Assembly (NCBI RefSeq): GCF_004027225.2
Contig: NC_044284.2
Coordinates: 39,542,420-39,606,419 of the forward strand
DNA length: 64,000 nt
Reading direction: 5' to 3'
Source: Strigops habroptila
Taxonomy: Eukaryota; Chordata; Aves; Psittaciformes; Psittacidae
The notes below the pieces were generated by a model. That model saw only the letters and a program-made list of their open reading frames with translations, had not been told where the DNA came from and did no database searches. Position 1 is the stretch's first letter; the number at the start of each line of letters is the position of its first letter. The translations under genes were made by a program, and so were the position numbers. This document shows positions 1-13,300 of the stretch, one piece after another.

Positions 1-813
1 AAGGTAAGTAAATTTGGGAGGGATGGAACAGGGGGACATGGGACAGGGACACAACACCGAACCCCAAGGTGCTGGTGGGGGAATCCATAAAACACAAATG
101 TTGCAGAGAGTGCATTTAAAAAATTTGTAACTGCAGTCTTTTTTTAACCCATGCAAAGGTCGCTACTAAAGAAACAGCCACTATGTTGATCACATACTGC
201 TTCATTTTCTCAAGTGTTACCGAGTTGATCACCTAACCAGGTCGGCTACTTTTTATTCTAATTTATGTTATAGAAAGACAAAGCAGTTGGGCAGATTGGC
301 TTTTTAAGGGGATTTCAAGGGCATTTCAATCTCCCGGGAACATTAAGTACACAAATTATTCACCGCTTCATTAACCAAGTGACCAGATAGTAATAGCCTT
401 CAAATTTAAACCACATTGCCTAACATGAGCATATCCTCCCCCAGACTTGCTGGTTGAAGAGTAATCTATTTTCCCCCAGCTCATTCTCCCACAGCTCATG
501 GGAAAACAAAGCCAGGCTGTTCCCAGCCTTTTCATGGACATACCAATAAACTTTGGAAATAAGATGAGCTTCAGTGGGTAAAGCTGTGAGCACAAAGATG
601 CAGAAGAAAAATCACTGTGCTGTCTAGCTGCAGTCATATTACATTGCAATTCAGAAATTTATTTTTTAATCAGTTCTCAAGATTCAGCTCCTTCCCTCCA
701 AATACAGAGCTCTCAAATATTTCAAGGTCCCTCTGACACAAACATTTTTAGAGCTGAAAAAAGGTGGATTTACACATTTACACATGTATTTGCTAAGCAA
801 AGTTTCCCTAAGT

Positions 814-905
814 AGAATCATAGAATTAACTAGGTTGGAAAAGACCTAAGATCATCGAGCTCAACTGTTACTCCAAGACTGTCAAGCCCACCACTAAACC
901 ATGTC
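814..905 (-). mobile_element. CR1 LINE fragment (3' end)
   Basis: The sequence begins AGAATCATAGAATT and continues with a CR1-type GGTTGGAAAAGACCT segment. This is the reverse complement of the 3' end of avian CR1 retrotransposons. Only about 90 bp remain, and the minisatellite begins directly to its right. Confidence 0.8.
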
Positions 906-1430
906 ACTAAGAGCAAAATGATCTCCCCTCATGGCTGCCCCTCATAATCTCCAGTCACAACCACCCCTCATCTGCCCCCTCATAGTGGCCCACACTATAT
1001 AGCTGCCGCCCCTACTCCTCACCTCACAATCTCACCTCCTCACAACCGCCCCACCTCTCCCCTCGTGATCTTCCCTCATGGCTGCCCCTGCTCTCTCCTC
1101 ATGATCTCCCCTCACCTCTCATGGCCGCCCCTCCTGTCCCCTCACGACTGCCACACCTCTCCCCTCATGATCTCCCCTCACCTCTCATGGCCGCCCCTCC
1201 TGTCCCCTCACGACTGCCACACCTCTCCCCTCATGATCTCCCCTCACCTCTCATGGCCGCCCCTCCTGTCCCCTCACGACTGCCACACCTCTCCCCTCAT
1301 GATCGTCCCTCATTTCCGTCCCTGCTCTTCCCTCACAATCTCCCCTCACTTCTCATGCTGTCCCTTCTGTCCTCTCATGATCTTTCCTCATCCCTCATGC
1401 CTGTCTCTCCTGTCCCCAGTAAGTCCTGGT
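905..1430. repeat. Minisatellite, 66-bp unit, pyrimidine-rich on the plus strand
   Basis: Nearly identical 66-bp units (each containing CTCATGATCTCCCCTCACC, then CTCATGGCCGCCCCTCCTGT) repeat about three times between about 1080 and 1300. Shorter degenerate versions of the CCCCTCATGATCTCC motif flank them on both sides. Because 66 is a multiple of three, two overlapping plus-strand frames stay open (1065-1490 and 1121-1435) and give repetitive 22-residue peptides. I do not regard these as genes. Confidence 0.9.
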
Positions 1431-3059
1431 TATGAGATCTTCAAGCTTGTACTCAAGGCCTGGGTAGATGCTCAGCACCTGCACACATAAAGCTTACAGC
1501 TCTCCCTTTTCCCACACTGCTTTTAAACACCTTTAAAAGCAACTAATTCACCCAGTTCCTACTTCTGAGTCTAACAATGAAGTGCTACAACAGCTTCCTG
1601 GATAATCTCTCAATCCTAATACCCACCACTAACCACAAATCTTAAAAGTGTACTCAAACAAAAAACATCTTTCAGGGAGAAAAAAAAAATACCTTCAAAC
1701 CTATGTAGAAGAAAATAATAGTGAAAGCTTGGTAACAAACTTGTAAGCAAAGAGTTGTCTTCAGCCTTGTTTTAATCTATTTCTTTGTCTAAATGGGGTA
1801 GGCAGGGCATGTGTGAAACATCTTCCAGCTAAAATCAAGGTATTAAAAGATTTTATTAAGGGCTCCCTCTTTCTTTAGTGATGCTGCATGTGTGTCATCT
1901 TCACCAGCATGGATACTACTTCATGCTTCAATTCCAATGCAAAATTAAACTTCAAGTTTGTTTTCCAAAACAAGACATCAGCACACTCTTTACAACATGT
2001 TTTTAAGACTTCTTTCCTCCCCCAAGCTGCATAACTATGAACACATTCAGCGGCAGCGTTATTCCCAATAACTGCCCAAATATTCAAAGAAGAGAGAAAA
2101 GCATTAATACTCGCACTACACCTGAAGTCCTCTGGCACTACCGCAGACTAGAGGAAAGGTGATCACCTCACAGTGGTACCTGCACAGCTTTTGGGGATGC
2201 TGGGTTAGGGTTTTCTTGTTACATGTGCTTATCATTATGAAAACTGCTCGAACCACCACCATTGCTCAAGACAGTCACTATTCTCCCTCTCCCAAAAGAA
2301 AAGCATTAAGAAAGCAGGAAGAAATTAACAAAATTCAGATCTACATTGCGGTCTAAAGGCAGAAGCACAGTGTCCTGCATGCGGCTGAGTGTGCAAGCCT
2401 GGGGAAGGGCTGTGCTCTGCAGCGAGGCCTGCCAGATATGCTCAAGCCAGATACACCACATCTGCTCACTTTCGACTGCTCAGCACTGGACAGCCCAGTT
2501 GAGCACAAACTGTACTAATATTTTTGTTTTCCCTCCTGTTTACCCTTTAAAACTTGCAGCTGCAGCAGGAAGCCTCTCATCCTCCTCAGAGAAGCCCCAC
2601 CGGGCCACAAGTTGCAGAACAGCATGCAGAGCAAATCCAGCTCCTCCACTCCCTCCTGTTGCACAGCCATGCAGGAATTGCTCCAAATTGATGGCTGACC
2701 CCACCCCCCAGCTGCAAGGTCCAAAGCTTCCCACAGAAGGGTCCAGGACCCATCCTGGCAGCCGCGGACCACATTTCATAGAGCAACTGTAAAGTGCCAC
2801 CAGTGACAGATACCTGTGCTTCAGAAAATGCTCTTTGGGGATTACATGAAACAGATGTCAGCATGAAGGACATGCCCCATCCCTCTCCTGCCAAGGAGAA
2901 GCACCTGCTGCTTCTCTCTGCCTCTTGCTTCAGCTTGCAGGTCCTTCCAAACATGCAGGGTGCTGCAGCTGTTTCAGGCTGTGGAGCAGGGACAAGAAAA
3001 TAGCCAGCGCTTTAGACAAAGTATGCTCCAACCTTGCACGTTCCTGAGATGAATGGCAG

Positions 3060-3494
3060 GATCACAGAATGGTTAAGGTTGGAAAGGACCTTAAGATCAC
3101 CTAGTTCCAACCCCCCCACCATGGGCAGGGACACCTCACACTAGACCATGTCACCCAAGGCTCTGTCCAACCTGGCCTTGAACACTGCCAGGGATGGAGC
3201 ATTCACCACTTCTTTGGGCAACCTGTTCCAGCGCCTCACCACCCTCACAGTAAAGAACTTCTCCCTTACATCTAGCCTGAACTTCCCCTGTTCAAGTTTA
3301 AACGAGTTACCCTTTGTCCTATTGCTACAGTCCCTGATGAAGAGTCCCTCTCTGGCATCCTCGTAGGTCCCTTTCAGATATTGGAGGGAATACTGGCCAA
3401 GAGAAAACTCCCTCTCTGTGTGCTCATGGCTAACTCCTTTGAGGATATGTGTATGGGATAGGGGACTTGACACACCCTTCTCCCTCTCCCCCAA
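3060..3494 (-). mobile_element. CR1 LINE, 5'-truncated, with the C-terminal end of ORF2
   Basis: Read on the minus strand, 3494-3141 encodes a 117-residue open frame. Its C-terminal part is typical of the CR1 ORF2 (reverse transcriptase) C-terminus, with FRLDVREKFFTVRVVRRWN and LPKEVVNAPSLAVFKARLD. The 3' UTR follows and ends near 3060 in a single ATTCTGTGAT tail unit. The copy is 5'-truncated and lacks the catalytic RT core, so it is inactive. The open frame suggests that it is relatively young. Confidence 0.92.
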
Positions 3495-4363
3495 AAATAA
3501 AACATAAATGGAAGATATTTTTTTTTATTATTCATTCAAGTACTTTTTATTTAAAATCCATTAGGGCATAATCCAGCAGTAAATTACAGCACTGTGTTGC
3601 TGGCTTAATAGTTGCAGTTCTTCAGTGTTTTAAGAACGTCTGCTCTTTTCAGTAAGTACTGAGGTTACCATCCACTTCATACCAATTTTGAAAAAGGCTA
3701 GGAAGGAGTTTTGAGACCACAGAGGCACATACACTCTCAAAAATCAATCCCAAGAGCTTTAACTGATATTCAGCATAAAGTCATAAATGATCTACAGCAG
3801 TGGTTCATTCCAAATGAAGTAGTTTGCATCAGGTGCTCCTGCTAAATGCTACTAGAGCCCAGTAACCCCAGCAGTGGGGTTGCAGTGATACCCATCTTCA
3901 CTATAGCACTCCCCAAATTCCTACAGTGGCATTGTCTACTGTAAAGGATGCCATTTCCTACACCAACTTTTCCATCTCTAAAATTTTTCTTCCCCTTCTC
4001 CAACTTCTTGAAGTTTAATCCGTGCTGTCAGCCCCCTCATTTCTCCAGTAACTTCTTAAATTTGGTTACCAATTCCAACCAACAGAGAGGTCTCGAGAGC
4101 TATGCTCCTCATATAAGGCTTGCAGAACAGTCGTAGTGATAACGATTGACTTCCATTCTTGCTTGGTTATATCTTCCACTATTAAAGCAAGAGCCAAGAT
4201 AAAATTAAACCCACCTACCAGTGGGGACACACCCAATAATGCAGGGATAAAAGTTTTTCCTAGAGTTAATTCAGATCTCATCAATATAAGTAAATAACAC
4301 AAATATTTCCCCTCTAACATGCAGTACTAAGCACATCCATCAGGTATTTTGTCTGCTGAGGTG

Positions 4364-4600
4364 CTATTGAATAACCTGATCTTGCTGCAGCCTTTCCTCA
4401 GAAACCACGTAACCAACTTCATTAGCACGAACTTCAGTAGCTGTGTCATCTGAAAATATTACCTCTTCAATTTTAAAGAGATTAAAAACCACAGATGCCA
4501 AGAGAGGTTCTTGAGAAATCCCTTTACTAACCTCTGATGAAAAGTGACTGTACGTGTTTTTTTCCACCTCACCACAAGCAAATCCTGGAGCGTAAAAGCT
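4364..4600 (-). mobile_element. Possible degraded CR1-like reverse transcriptase fragment
   Basis: On the minus strand the open frame contains KGISQEPLLASVVFNLF and, after a gap, FSDDTATEV. This resembles the order in CR1-type RT, where a G-x-x-Q-G-S-x-L-x-P-x-x-FN-x-F segment precedes the catalytic F-A-D-D-T. The match is short and the first motif is altered, so chance is possible. Confidence 0.3.
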
Positions 4601-6451
4601 TTCCAAGCCTACACCAACTCTAGCAAGTACTCTCATAATTACTGTGGGGGGTTTTAATCCCAGGAATGCACCTTAGACAACTTTTTCTTCTTCCTTTCAC
4701 TAAAAAAGGGAAAGCTGATTTTATGAGCACCACTGCAGCCATCTGCCCTATACCTTCTCCCAGTTCAACATGGCCATGAGCCTCTTCCCTCCCCCTCTCC
4801 CAGAAAACATGCCGATCACCCACGTATCCTCTCGACTGCAGATGAGGAATATAAACAGGCTTTTTTTCTTTAAAGACCTTAAGACCACCGGAAGAACAAC
4901 TTCAGAGCTTGAAGCATTTATTAGTAGCTCAACCACCTCACTGCTAAGCTCCTATGCTAACACCTTGCCCTCACTTTGAGGTGATGCTGCTGTTTTCTTC
5001 ATCCAAACCTTATTAAACTCATCAGGACAAGCAGTGAGAGCTGCCACCTACATCACCCTCGCCTTCACACACATGCACAAAGTAACGGCTTGTTTGGCCA
5101 ATAAACCATGCATGAAGCACTGGGAATGAAAGCACCATACACATCCCATCTGTAGAGGTAAATGGACAAAATTGGCACACACATGCAGTCATGCAATTGT
5201 CTGATTTTCAGACCCAAATACATCTCATTTGCATCTCACACTGCAATCTCTGTGCAATCCTTGCACATGCTGATGACCATCCCTTGCGCCACAGCTGGTG
5301 GGACTTCAGCTGTGTTGCCTGAACTGATACAGAATCACAAGTACCATGGGCGAAAATGCTGCAATCATCAAAAATTAGCCACAGAAACCTCAGCTGCGTG
5401 TTAGACCTATTCTTGGCTTTCAGTATGTTGACATCCTGAACTACGAAAGATTGAAACAAATAAATCTAACAGTCTTCAGATCCTGAATATAACCAGGAAC
5501 TGTAGCTATTAGGTCAGTAGATAATAAGACACTAAAAAAAAAAAGACATGCCAATTAATATAAAAATCCACAAACACACGTGTAACCTCTCCAGCCTACT
5601 TTTCTTGAGATGTATTTCTACTATGATTTCTCCTTTACAAAACAGTAGAAACCCCCAAATTCAGAGATCAGCTTGCTACCACTAATTGTGCGACTCATCT
5701 TGCATGTTAACCTCTACCATACAACAGAAGCAATCTGGGCCCAAACACCAACTGCATCTTTCAAATTTCAGTTTTAATAACCCACAGGGGAGAACAAGAC
5801 AATTCATACCTTTCACTTATTGCTAGAGTTACTGCAACTGAGGTTTGTGGAGCGCATAAAGAGGGGGAAAATTGTAATTTCTTAACATGGCTTTGTAATC
5901 TCATCAGTTAGGGGTTTGGTTTTTGAAAGAAAGCACAAAGTTCTACAGAAAATATAAGTCAACAAGAATGTCTACTGGTAGAAGAGCATCAAGCCCACAG
6001 ACCTTCAAATACAAACACATGCCACTAAGAGGAACAGCAGGGGCAACAAGACTTCCCTTGATCCTACCCAGCACACTCTTTGCACAGCCATCGATTTGTT
6101 CCCAAGTTGCCAGCTACAGAAAATGAGTGAGCCAGCTGAGAGGTCACCAATTCAGCTTCTGCTTTTTCTTCTTTCCAGCCACTAAGCATTTTTTCTTAAG
6201 GCAGTATCTCCATGTTAAACGGTTGTAAGCACCCAAAATAGCATATTCTGAGAAGTTACCTTATAATTGATTCTTAAAACCAGGGGCTCAGTAGTCCGCT
6301 TTGTGACTGCTACCTGGAAAAACAAGATTGTCATGAACAAGAAACCATACAAATCCTGAGAGGCACAACTGCACAGGGAGAAGTCTTCAACAAATACCAA
6401 CACAGCGAGTTACTGTATCACTGCATGAAGAAAAATCATGAAGACGACTTG

Positions 6452-6579
6452 TAAGTTTTCAAAACCAGACTGGACAAAGTCCTGAGTAACCTAGTCTGAG
6501 TTCAACATCGATCATGCTCCAAGCAGGAGCTAGACTAGAGGATCTCCTGAGGTCCCTTCCAACTTCATTTCTTCTATGA
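6452..6579 (+). mobile_element. CR1 LINE fragment (3' end)
   Basis: It has the CR1 3' end on the plus strand: an AAAACCAGACTGGACAAAGT segment, then GAGGTCCCTTCCAACTTCAT, then the terminal TTCTATGA. About 128 bp remain. Confidence 0.88.
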
Positions 6580-9273
6580 ACAAAAGCAGAACAGGATTAA
6601 GGTCCAGGCTGCAGACAAACTTAGACACCTAAATATGCATGACTGACCTCCCGTGATAGTCAATGGCACCCAAGTCAAAGCAGTCAGGAGACTCTGGATA
6701 GCAATCACACTAATGCAGACCAAAACAATCAGGTGAAGAGGTGACTAAAAGCTACACCTAAGCTCCACATGGACACCTACCACTGGGAGGGAACCCAGCC
6801 CTAGTAAAATAGCCAAAGCATATTACAGCTGCAGACCCATATGCTTTGCTGCTGCAGCCTTTGATACAGAAAATAAGACTTCTCAGTACAAGGGCTCAAA
6901 AGGGCTCAGAAGCATGCAGACAGGTTTCCTCATTTGGACTGTTTTCCTTCATAGCACAGATTTGTTCAAGTCTGATTTTTACACAAATTATCCGAAATGA
7001 ACAGGACTGCTGCTGAGCACTGCAGATGGAAACAGATGTTGCAGTCTTCTGCGTTGGCTCCATGCCCTTCAGCTAATCTCTGCAGTACAGACCCAAACCT
7101 GCACCCACAGAAAGTCTGCACGTAGCAGACACAGCAGATGCAAAGGCAGTGTCAGGTAACCTCAGGCCTTGCAGGGAACGGACAGGGCAAGGTCTCTGGC
7201 ACGTGGTCCTCTGCAAACAGCAGCAAACTTTCTGTAGTGAAGTTACTAAAAAAATCACAAACCCTTTTAAGGAAACTGGGGAAGCCTGGGAGGGGGGGAA
7301 GTGGTGTGTGCGAGAGTTGTGTTTTCTGAAATAAGTATATTTTTAAAAAATTTTGAAGGACTGAAAAAATGAAATTTTTTTCCTCCACCTGCACGAAACA
7401 GGAGAAGACAACCCTGCTCTGTACTACCACCACAGGACAGGCAGCACACAGCAGCCTAGTTCTGCCTGAAACAGTTCAATGAATCCACAGCCAAGGAAAC
7501 ATTTGGTTACAAGAGAAGAAACATACCTACCAGATATACACACCACCATATCCCACCAGCAGTAGCAAAGGAACTCAGCAATGAGCGCATTTAAAAGGTT
7601 TATTAATAGAGCCAAGGGGAAGACAGTTCTGTTTCATAGCAACCGCCAGGGTTTAGAAGTTTGTTGGTTTTCTGGGACAGAAACAGAATGTCCCTGACAT
7701 TTTTCAGGAACAAAACTGTAATGAGGTATCAGAGTTGGAGATCACCACCTTGCCCTCTCCAGGGGCATCATCCCATGAGTAGGTTGGGTAGAAGTGCAAA
7801 ACATTTAACACAAGAAAATTAATTTGGCATCTTCCCTATCACTTCGGATCAAGAACTTGAAACCCTATCTCTGCAATCCAGGCTTATGCTTTCAAAAAAT
7901 AAATACGTAAAAATGTTATCAGGCTACAGTGTCCAGACCAACCTCTCCTCCTAAAGCTTTAAAGCCAGAAGTGTTTACAGTGGTATACTGCTTTAAGTAA
8001 GAATGCTTATTTTGGCAAAACTTCATTTAGCTGAGAGTACTCTGCTCTTCTCAAGAGGTTAGGAAGGAAGTATCTAGCTGAGAGTCCCCAGCTATCTCTG
8101 CTTCAGATATCAGGTTTGGAGCAAACAGTGCTGCAAATGAAGCTGTATGCACCACCTTCAGATGAATAACGAAATCCTCACTCAAAGCCAATGCCACTGC
8201 AGCAGACATGAACATCAAAAGCCCCCCCCAAGGCAGTTCCTCCTGACACAAGCCCCACACGGAGCAGCACAAGCACATCGCTCTGCAGAAGCTTCACAAC
8301 AGAGTCCCCCAACAGAAGGATTTGGGCTTTTCTTTCCCAAGACAGAGCTGCTCACCACTCCCAGCTCCACCAAGACATCACAAACTTCTCACCCATGCAG
8401 ACCAAGCATATCAGAGGACCCAAGGCCATTTTGATGTCCAGTTACTAGACAGTCCTGAAGACATCCCTTGCCCCAGCTCCTGCTAGGAGCTAAAATCCAA
8501 ACCCAGGGCAACCCATAGCAATGGAAGGGTACACACACTCCCAACTGTTCACACACACACAAGAATATCTCCAGGTTTCAAGCAGATCCAGGGAGGGCAA
8601 AAAGGAAAAGAGTGCTATAGAACTATGATGCTGTGTGAAAAGACCAGCCAGAAATCACCACCTCCTCAGCTTCCCCCAAATCCCAGCAAGATTCCTGGTT
8701 CCTCAGGTCACAGGAAAAACCACTGCATTCACAATGGGACCAGCACAGCTGTACCTGGCTGGGCAGTCCCCACACAGGGTCCCTTGTCTGTGATTCTGGC
8801 ATCAAACACACAAGCCCCATTTCTTTGCAAGGCAGATAAATCCAGGCGACAACAGGGGGCTGTCACATTGGGAATCAGTGCCTGGCAATTCCTACCTCTG
8901 CAAACCCTCATTTCAAGGGGCTGTGCTGCACTTCGGACATAAACAGTTAAGAAAAATAAACAAGAACAAAAAACCCAAAACAAAAAACCCCACACAAACC
9001 AAAAACCAAAACAGTAGAAGGAACTAAATACCAATTGGGTTTTTTAACAGGCTGTTGGTCCAGCAAGGTGGGGACCAGTGCTGGTGGTGCCAGTGCTTTA
9101 TTTTTGCATGCTCAAAGACAGGGGAGGAGATAGTTCCTCTGACACTTCCAAACTGATGTATTTTCAAAACCAGGAGACAAATAAACTGCCTGGAGAGGGA
9201 CAAGCAAGAACCCTGCAGACCAGTGCAAAAGTACTTTACCCTTAAGGAGCAGGACGAATATTGGAAAGCCAGG

Positions 9274-9582
9274 CTAAGTAAACAGGAAAGCCATAAATCC
9301 CAGAAACAATAGGATCAGCCAGGTTCCTTTTCTGGGTTTTACCACCAATTGTTTCCCTGTGCTTTTGGGGATAGATTTAATGCCTATCTGCTTAAGAAAT
9401 CTTCTCAAAAAGCATATTGGGTTCCAACAGTGCAATGGAGTATCACAGACCAGCTGGGCTGGAGAGCAGACCCTTGGAGCACATACCCTCCAAGCACTGT
9501 AACCCCCCAGCAGTATAGACATCAGCAAGACAAACAGGGTCATTCCAGAGATGAACTTGGGAAGAGGTACTGCAGCTAACAT
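9274..9582 (-). other. Unrecognised 102-codon open frame in LAMC1 intron 1
   Basis: I do not recognise this frame. It has a hydrophobic stretch near residues 13-27, a Cys-rich middle, a basic segment (KPRKGT) and a second hydrophobic stretch at the C-terminus (LILLFLGFMAFLF). There is no promoter, poly(A) signal or splice context that makes it a gene. It could be part of an old retroelement or chance. Confidence 0.12.
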
Positions 9583-10298
9583 GGGCCAGCACTTCTGTCA
9601 TTATGAATAAAGCGAACCTAGTTCGGGGAGTTTGGATGCTTTTTGTTCAGGTGTGCATCACAGTGCTCACAGCAGCCAGAAGATGACACCTTGAGAAAGC
9701 CCAGAACAGGCAAAGCATATAAGGAAGTTTTTGCAGCACACCTGAACTGCTCACACCATGCAACTCAGGCACCAAGCCGGAGACTTGGTGGTTGGTATTC
9801 CACTCACCAACCACTGTTAGCATGGACCTGCCTTGAGGTTTCAGGCTGGTCCTGTACCATTTCCACCCTTTTCACGTATGTGACAAATTCACTTAAGCAT
9901 CCTTGAAAAAGATCTTATGCTCAAGCATCCCAGGTTGCTCATGTCTGGACCAGATGCTACCTCTGACACGCACCAGCTGGAAGCACTAATCCAGCCTTTG
10001 GGTGTGCTACACAGCTCCTGCCTGAAGGCAGAAAATCTATAGACCCAGTGGGTCACATACCTCATTGCACTGAGCATTCCCTCTAGTTAGCAGCATTTGA
10101 TTTCAGGAAAACCACCAGTAAACAAAAGAGGAAAACATGAAGAACAGCTTGGATTTTACCACCACGTTTGCAACAGAAGCCACACCATTTGGCATACTTG
10201 TTTAAGTCCAGGCACCAGCAGCCAGGTGAAAAAACCACTAATCTCTGGGTCTGCCTTTTTATTAAGAAACAAACAAACAAAACAGAAGACAACACCAG

Positions 10299-10367
10299 TG
10301 GGGTGGGGGGGAAGTGTGACTGGGTTGGGGGGTGGGTTTTTGGTTGGGGTTTTTTTTTTTTTTTTTT
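10299..10367 (+). repeat. G-rich tract followed by T18
   Basis: Six or more G-runs of 3-7 G occur within 51 bp (10299-10349), followed directly by an 18-T run. The G-runs and short loops fit a potential G-quadruplex on the plus strand, which is the template strand for LAMC1 transcription. Confidence 0.75.
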
Positions 10368-13300
10368 AACATAATTATATGCAAAATGCTGTAAAGAAAA
10401 GCCCTGTACCTCCTCCACAGATTTTCATCACTTTCTACAATTTCATCCACTCTGCATTTGTGCCTGTATCACACCCCGAAAGTAATGAACCACTGTGTGG
10501 AGATTCCCAAGCTGGTACAAAGCCACAAGCAGGAAGCGGCTCTGAAATACAGGGGTATGGCAGAAAACAATGAGAAACCACAAAGAGGAAAAGGAGCCTC
10601 ACATACGAGAGGCAAGACAAACGTGACACTAAAAACCAAGTAGCCGCGACAGCTTAGCCACTCCAAGTCTTGACTTCTTCCGAGTCTTGATTTCTTCTGT
10701 GACGGTGGAAAAGAGAGTGAATAAAATAAAAACATTGGAAGCAAAAAATGGGGGAGAGGGAAGAGAGAAGAAAAGAATCGAACTAAGAACCTCTTTCTCC
10801 CAAGAGCTAAGTAGCTAAAGCTTTCCGTACCAACCTGACAAGAAAGTTCCCAGGGAAAAAGCAAGCTGCCAGCTGCATTCCCAAATTTAGCACAGAAATA
10901 TTGTGACCTATGACAGTGAATATTTTATAACTTACAACCACAAGGATAAATAGAAACTTAAAAAAAAAAAAAAAAAAAATCTTATAGAAGCACGCTACTC
11001 ATTTGAACTCCAAAAAAGCCTCAGCATTTTCCTCACAAAAAAAAGCCCCTATAGTCCATCACTTTTTTTAAAGGAAATTGAAAACTACTGTTCTTCTCCA
11101 ACTAAAAACTTCCAGAAATATTAGAAATCATTTGCCAACATTTACAATTAATTTCTGAAGATGGAAAGTAAATGTACGCACTTGCTCTGAACACATCCTA
11201 GCTGTGCGCTGTGTGAAGTCAGGGAGGGGTGCTCCCCAGCACGCTCCAGCCCAGCACTGCTGTGTACCTACCACATCCAAGAAAGCAATACATTTTTGCA
11301 TGTTTGGAACAAAGGCACAACCGTTCAGTGGCAAGAAGCAACCCAGTTATTTTTATTGAGTTGTTTTAATATTTACTTTTTAGGATCTTTTAATATTACT
11401 ACGACCACCTGCTGCACAAGTCGCAAAGCTGCACGGAAAGGAGCATCCTCCCAGTGATGTGTGATCACATTTTGGGATCGTTCCAAGTCTGGGTAAGGAA
11501 GCACCATTAATCGCTCTACCAAAATACACATTCCCCTGCTGAACTGGGTCTTGAAGATTAGATGATCCTACCAAATCTGGGAAATCCTAAGCACGTGAAG
11601 AGGGGGGAGAAGGAGGGGCAGAATTTGTGCACTGTAAAGGAAGAAAGAAGGAAGTAATAGCTATGTGGCAAAGCCCTGAACTTCATCAAAACCTTCCCTT
11701 ATTCCTACCATTTTAGGAAAGGGAAGGAAAAAACCCTACAAACAAAAAAAGAATAAAACCACCATAAAATGCAACCCTACAGCTTTTTACCTTTCCCTTA
11801 TGTTTGTCCTATGTCCCAGTTTCCCACAGAACTGCAGTTCCACACAAGTTACAGATGACTTTCAGAGCTGCACAACAGACAACTGGATACAGAATAATAC
11901 CTGGCAAGCGCTGTGCAGGCTTGAGATAAGCCTGCGTATCTGCTAACACAATCAGCACCAGCACGATAAAATCTGTGTGGTCACCGTTAGATTTCCTTGA
12001 TGACAAAACACAGATCCCAACAGCTGACTGCTACTATAAAGAAGCCAGCTCGAGACAGGAGGTCCAGGAAATTGCTCTCCATCATTTAATGCCCTATTTA
12101 CATTTGGAAGCTTGTCTCTGCAACCATGACAGCCAGAAAGGCTCGTGTTTAGGTTTATATATGGAGACACAGCTCCAGAGTTCAAGAATCCCATGAAATA
12201 AAGGTCCTGTATGTCTTTGCTTTCTCTTCTGAAAAGCCTGCCTTTGATTTCAGGCAAGCTCAACAAAGTTAGGGATCCTGGAAAAAAAAAAAAAAAAATC
12301 ATTTATTTTTTACAGTGGTTTCAACTACTGGAGAGAGGGAAACTGCAGAAACTTACTTATTTGCTCCATGGTAGAGATCAATACAGTGTCATTATTTTCT
12401 CTGTATTGTCATTTCTGCTTATTCCCTTATAAACAGGCTTGCCTGCACAACGATGTGACAAGGAAGAAAAAGATTTTTAGTAGAGAAGAGAGTTGTCCCA
12501 AAAATCAAATGGTCTATTAGATACTATTTCTGTTTTTTTTCACCGACTAGCTTTGCAGTTGGTGCCTCTTAATTACAAAAGGCAAGAGTTCTTCAGAAAT
12601 CTCAAGTTCAGTCTAGTATTTGCCATAATGGCACTACCTAGTGAGTGGTAGTACCCTAAAAAGCCCATTTATCCAAGAGGCCATCTCCTCTTAGCTCAGA
12701 AAAGCAGCTCCTCAGTGCAGGGTCAAGAGGATATCAGAGAGCAACCCGTTCCAAAATGTGGTGCTTCTTAAAATACAAGGCATGCTTCAGCTTCCAGTGA
12801 ACCTGTCAACACCAACACAATAGCCCTGCCTTGAGCACTTCTATTTTTAACATTTTCCATCCATGCAAAGGACAACTATTTAACAAACCTAAAGGAAGCA
12901 TAACTAAAAGAGAGTTGAACAAAACTTTTTTCAGGGCCAGCCTGATTAGCACAAACACATGCTATAACCTTAGATGGCCCAAACACGTTGCAGGGATTAC
13001 TGAACTGCCAGCGTATACCAGCCTCAGAGACAGGGATGATGCCAAAAATGAATGCCTGATCACCTGGGAGCATGACAGCACATGACAGAATCGAATCTGA
13101 TGCAAACATCGATGCACGATACCCTTGTGTGATGGAATGTCATCTGGTATGGCTGCTGTGGAGCCCAACAGGCGCTCTAAAGGATAAAGTTGACCTTAAA
13201 TAGCTTGTTATTCATTAGATATGTGACCCCTTTAATTTTCTTTAGGATGTCTAGAATTGCGCTGTAAATCTGAGCACTCACAGAGCGCCCTAAAAACCCC

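Noticed and set aside
1065..1490. Repetitive plus-strand ORFs of 141 and 104 codons
   Set aside because: They are products of the 66-bp minisatellite, which is divisible by three. There is no gene structure around them.
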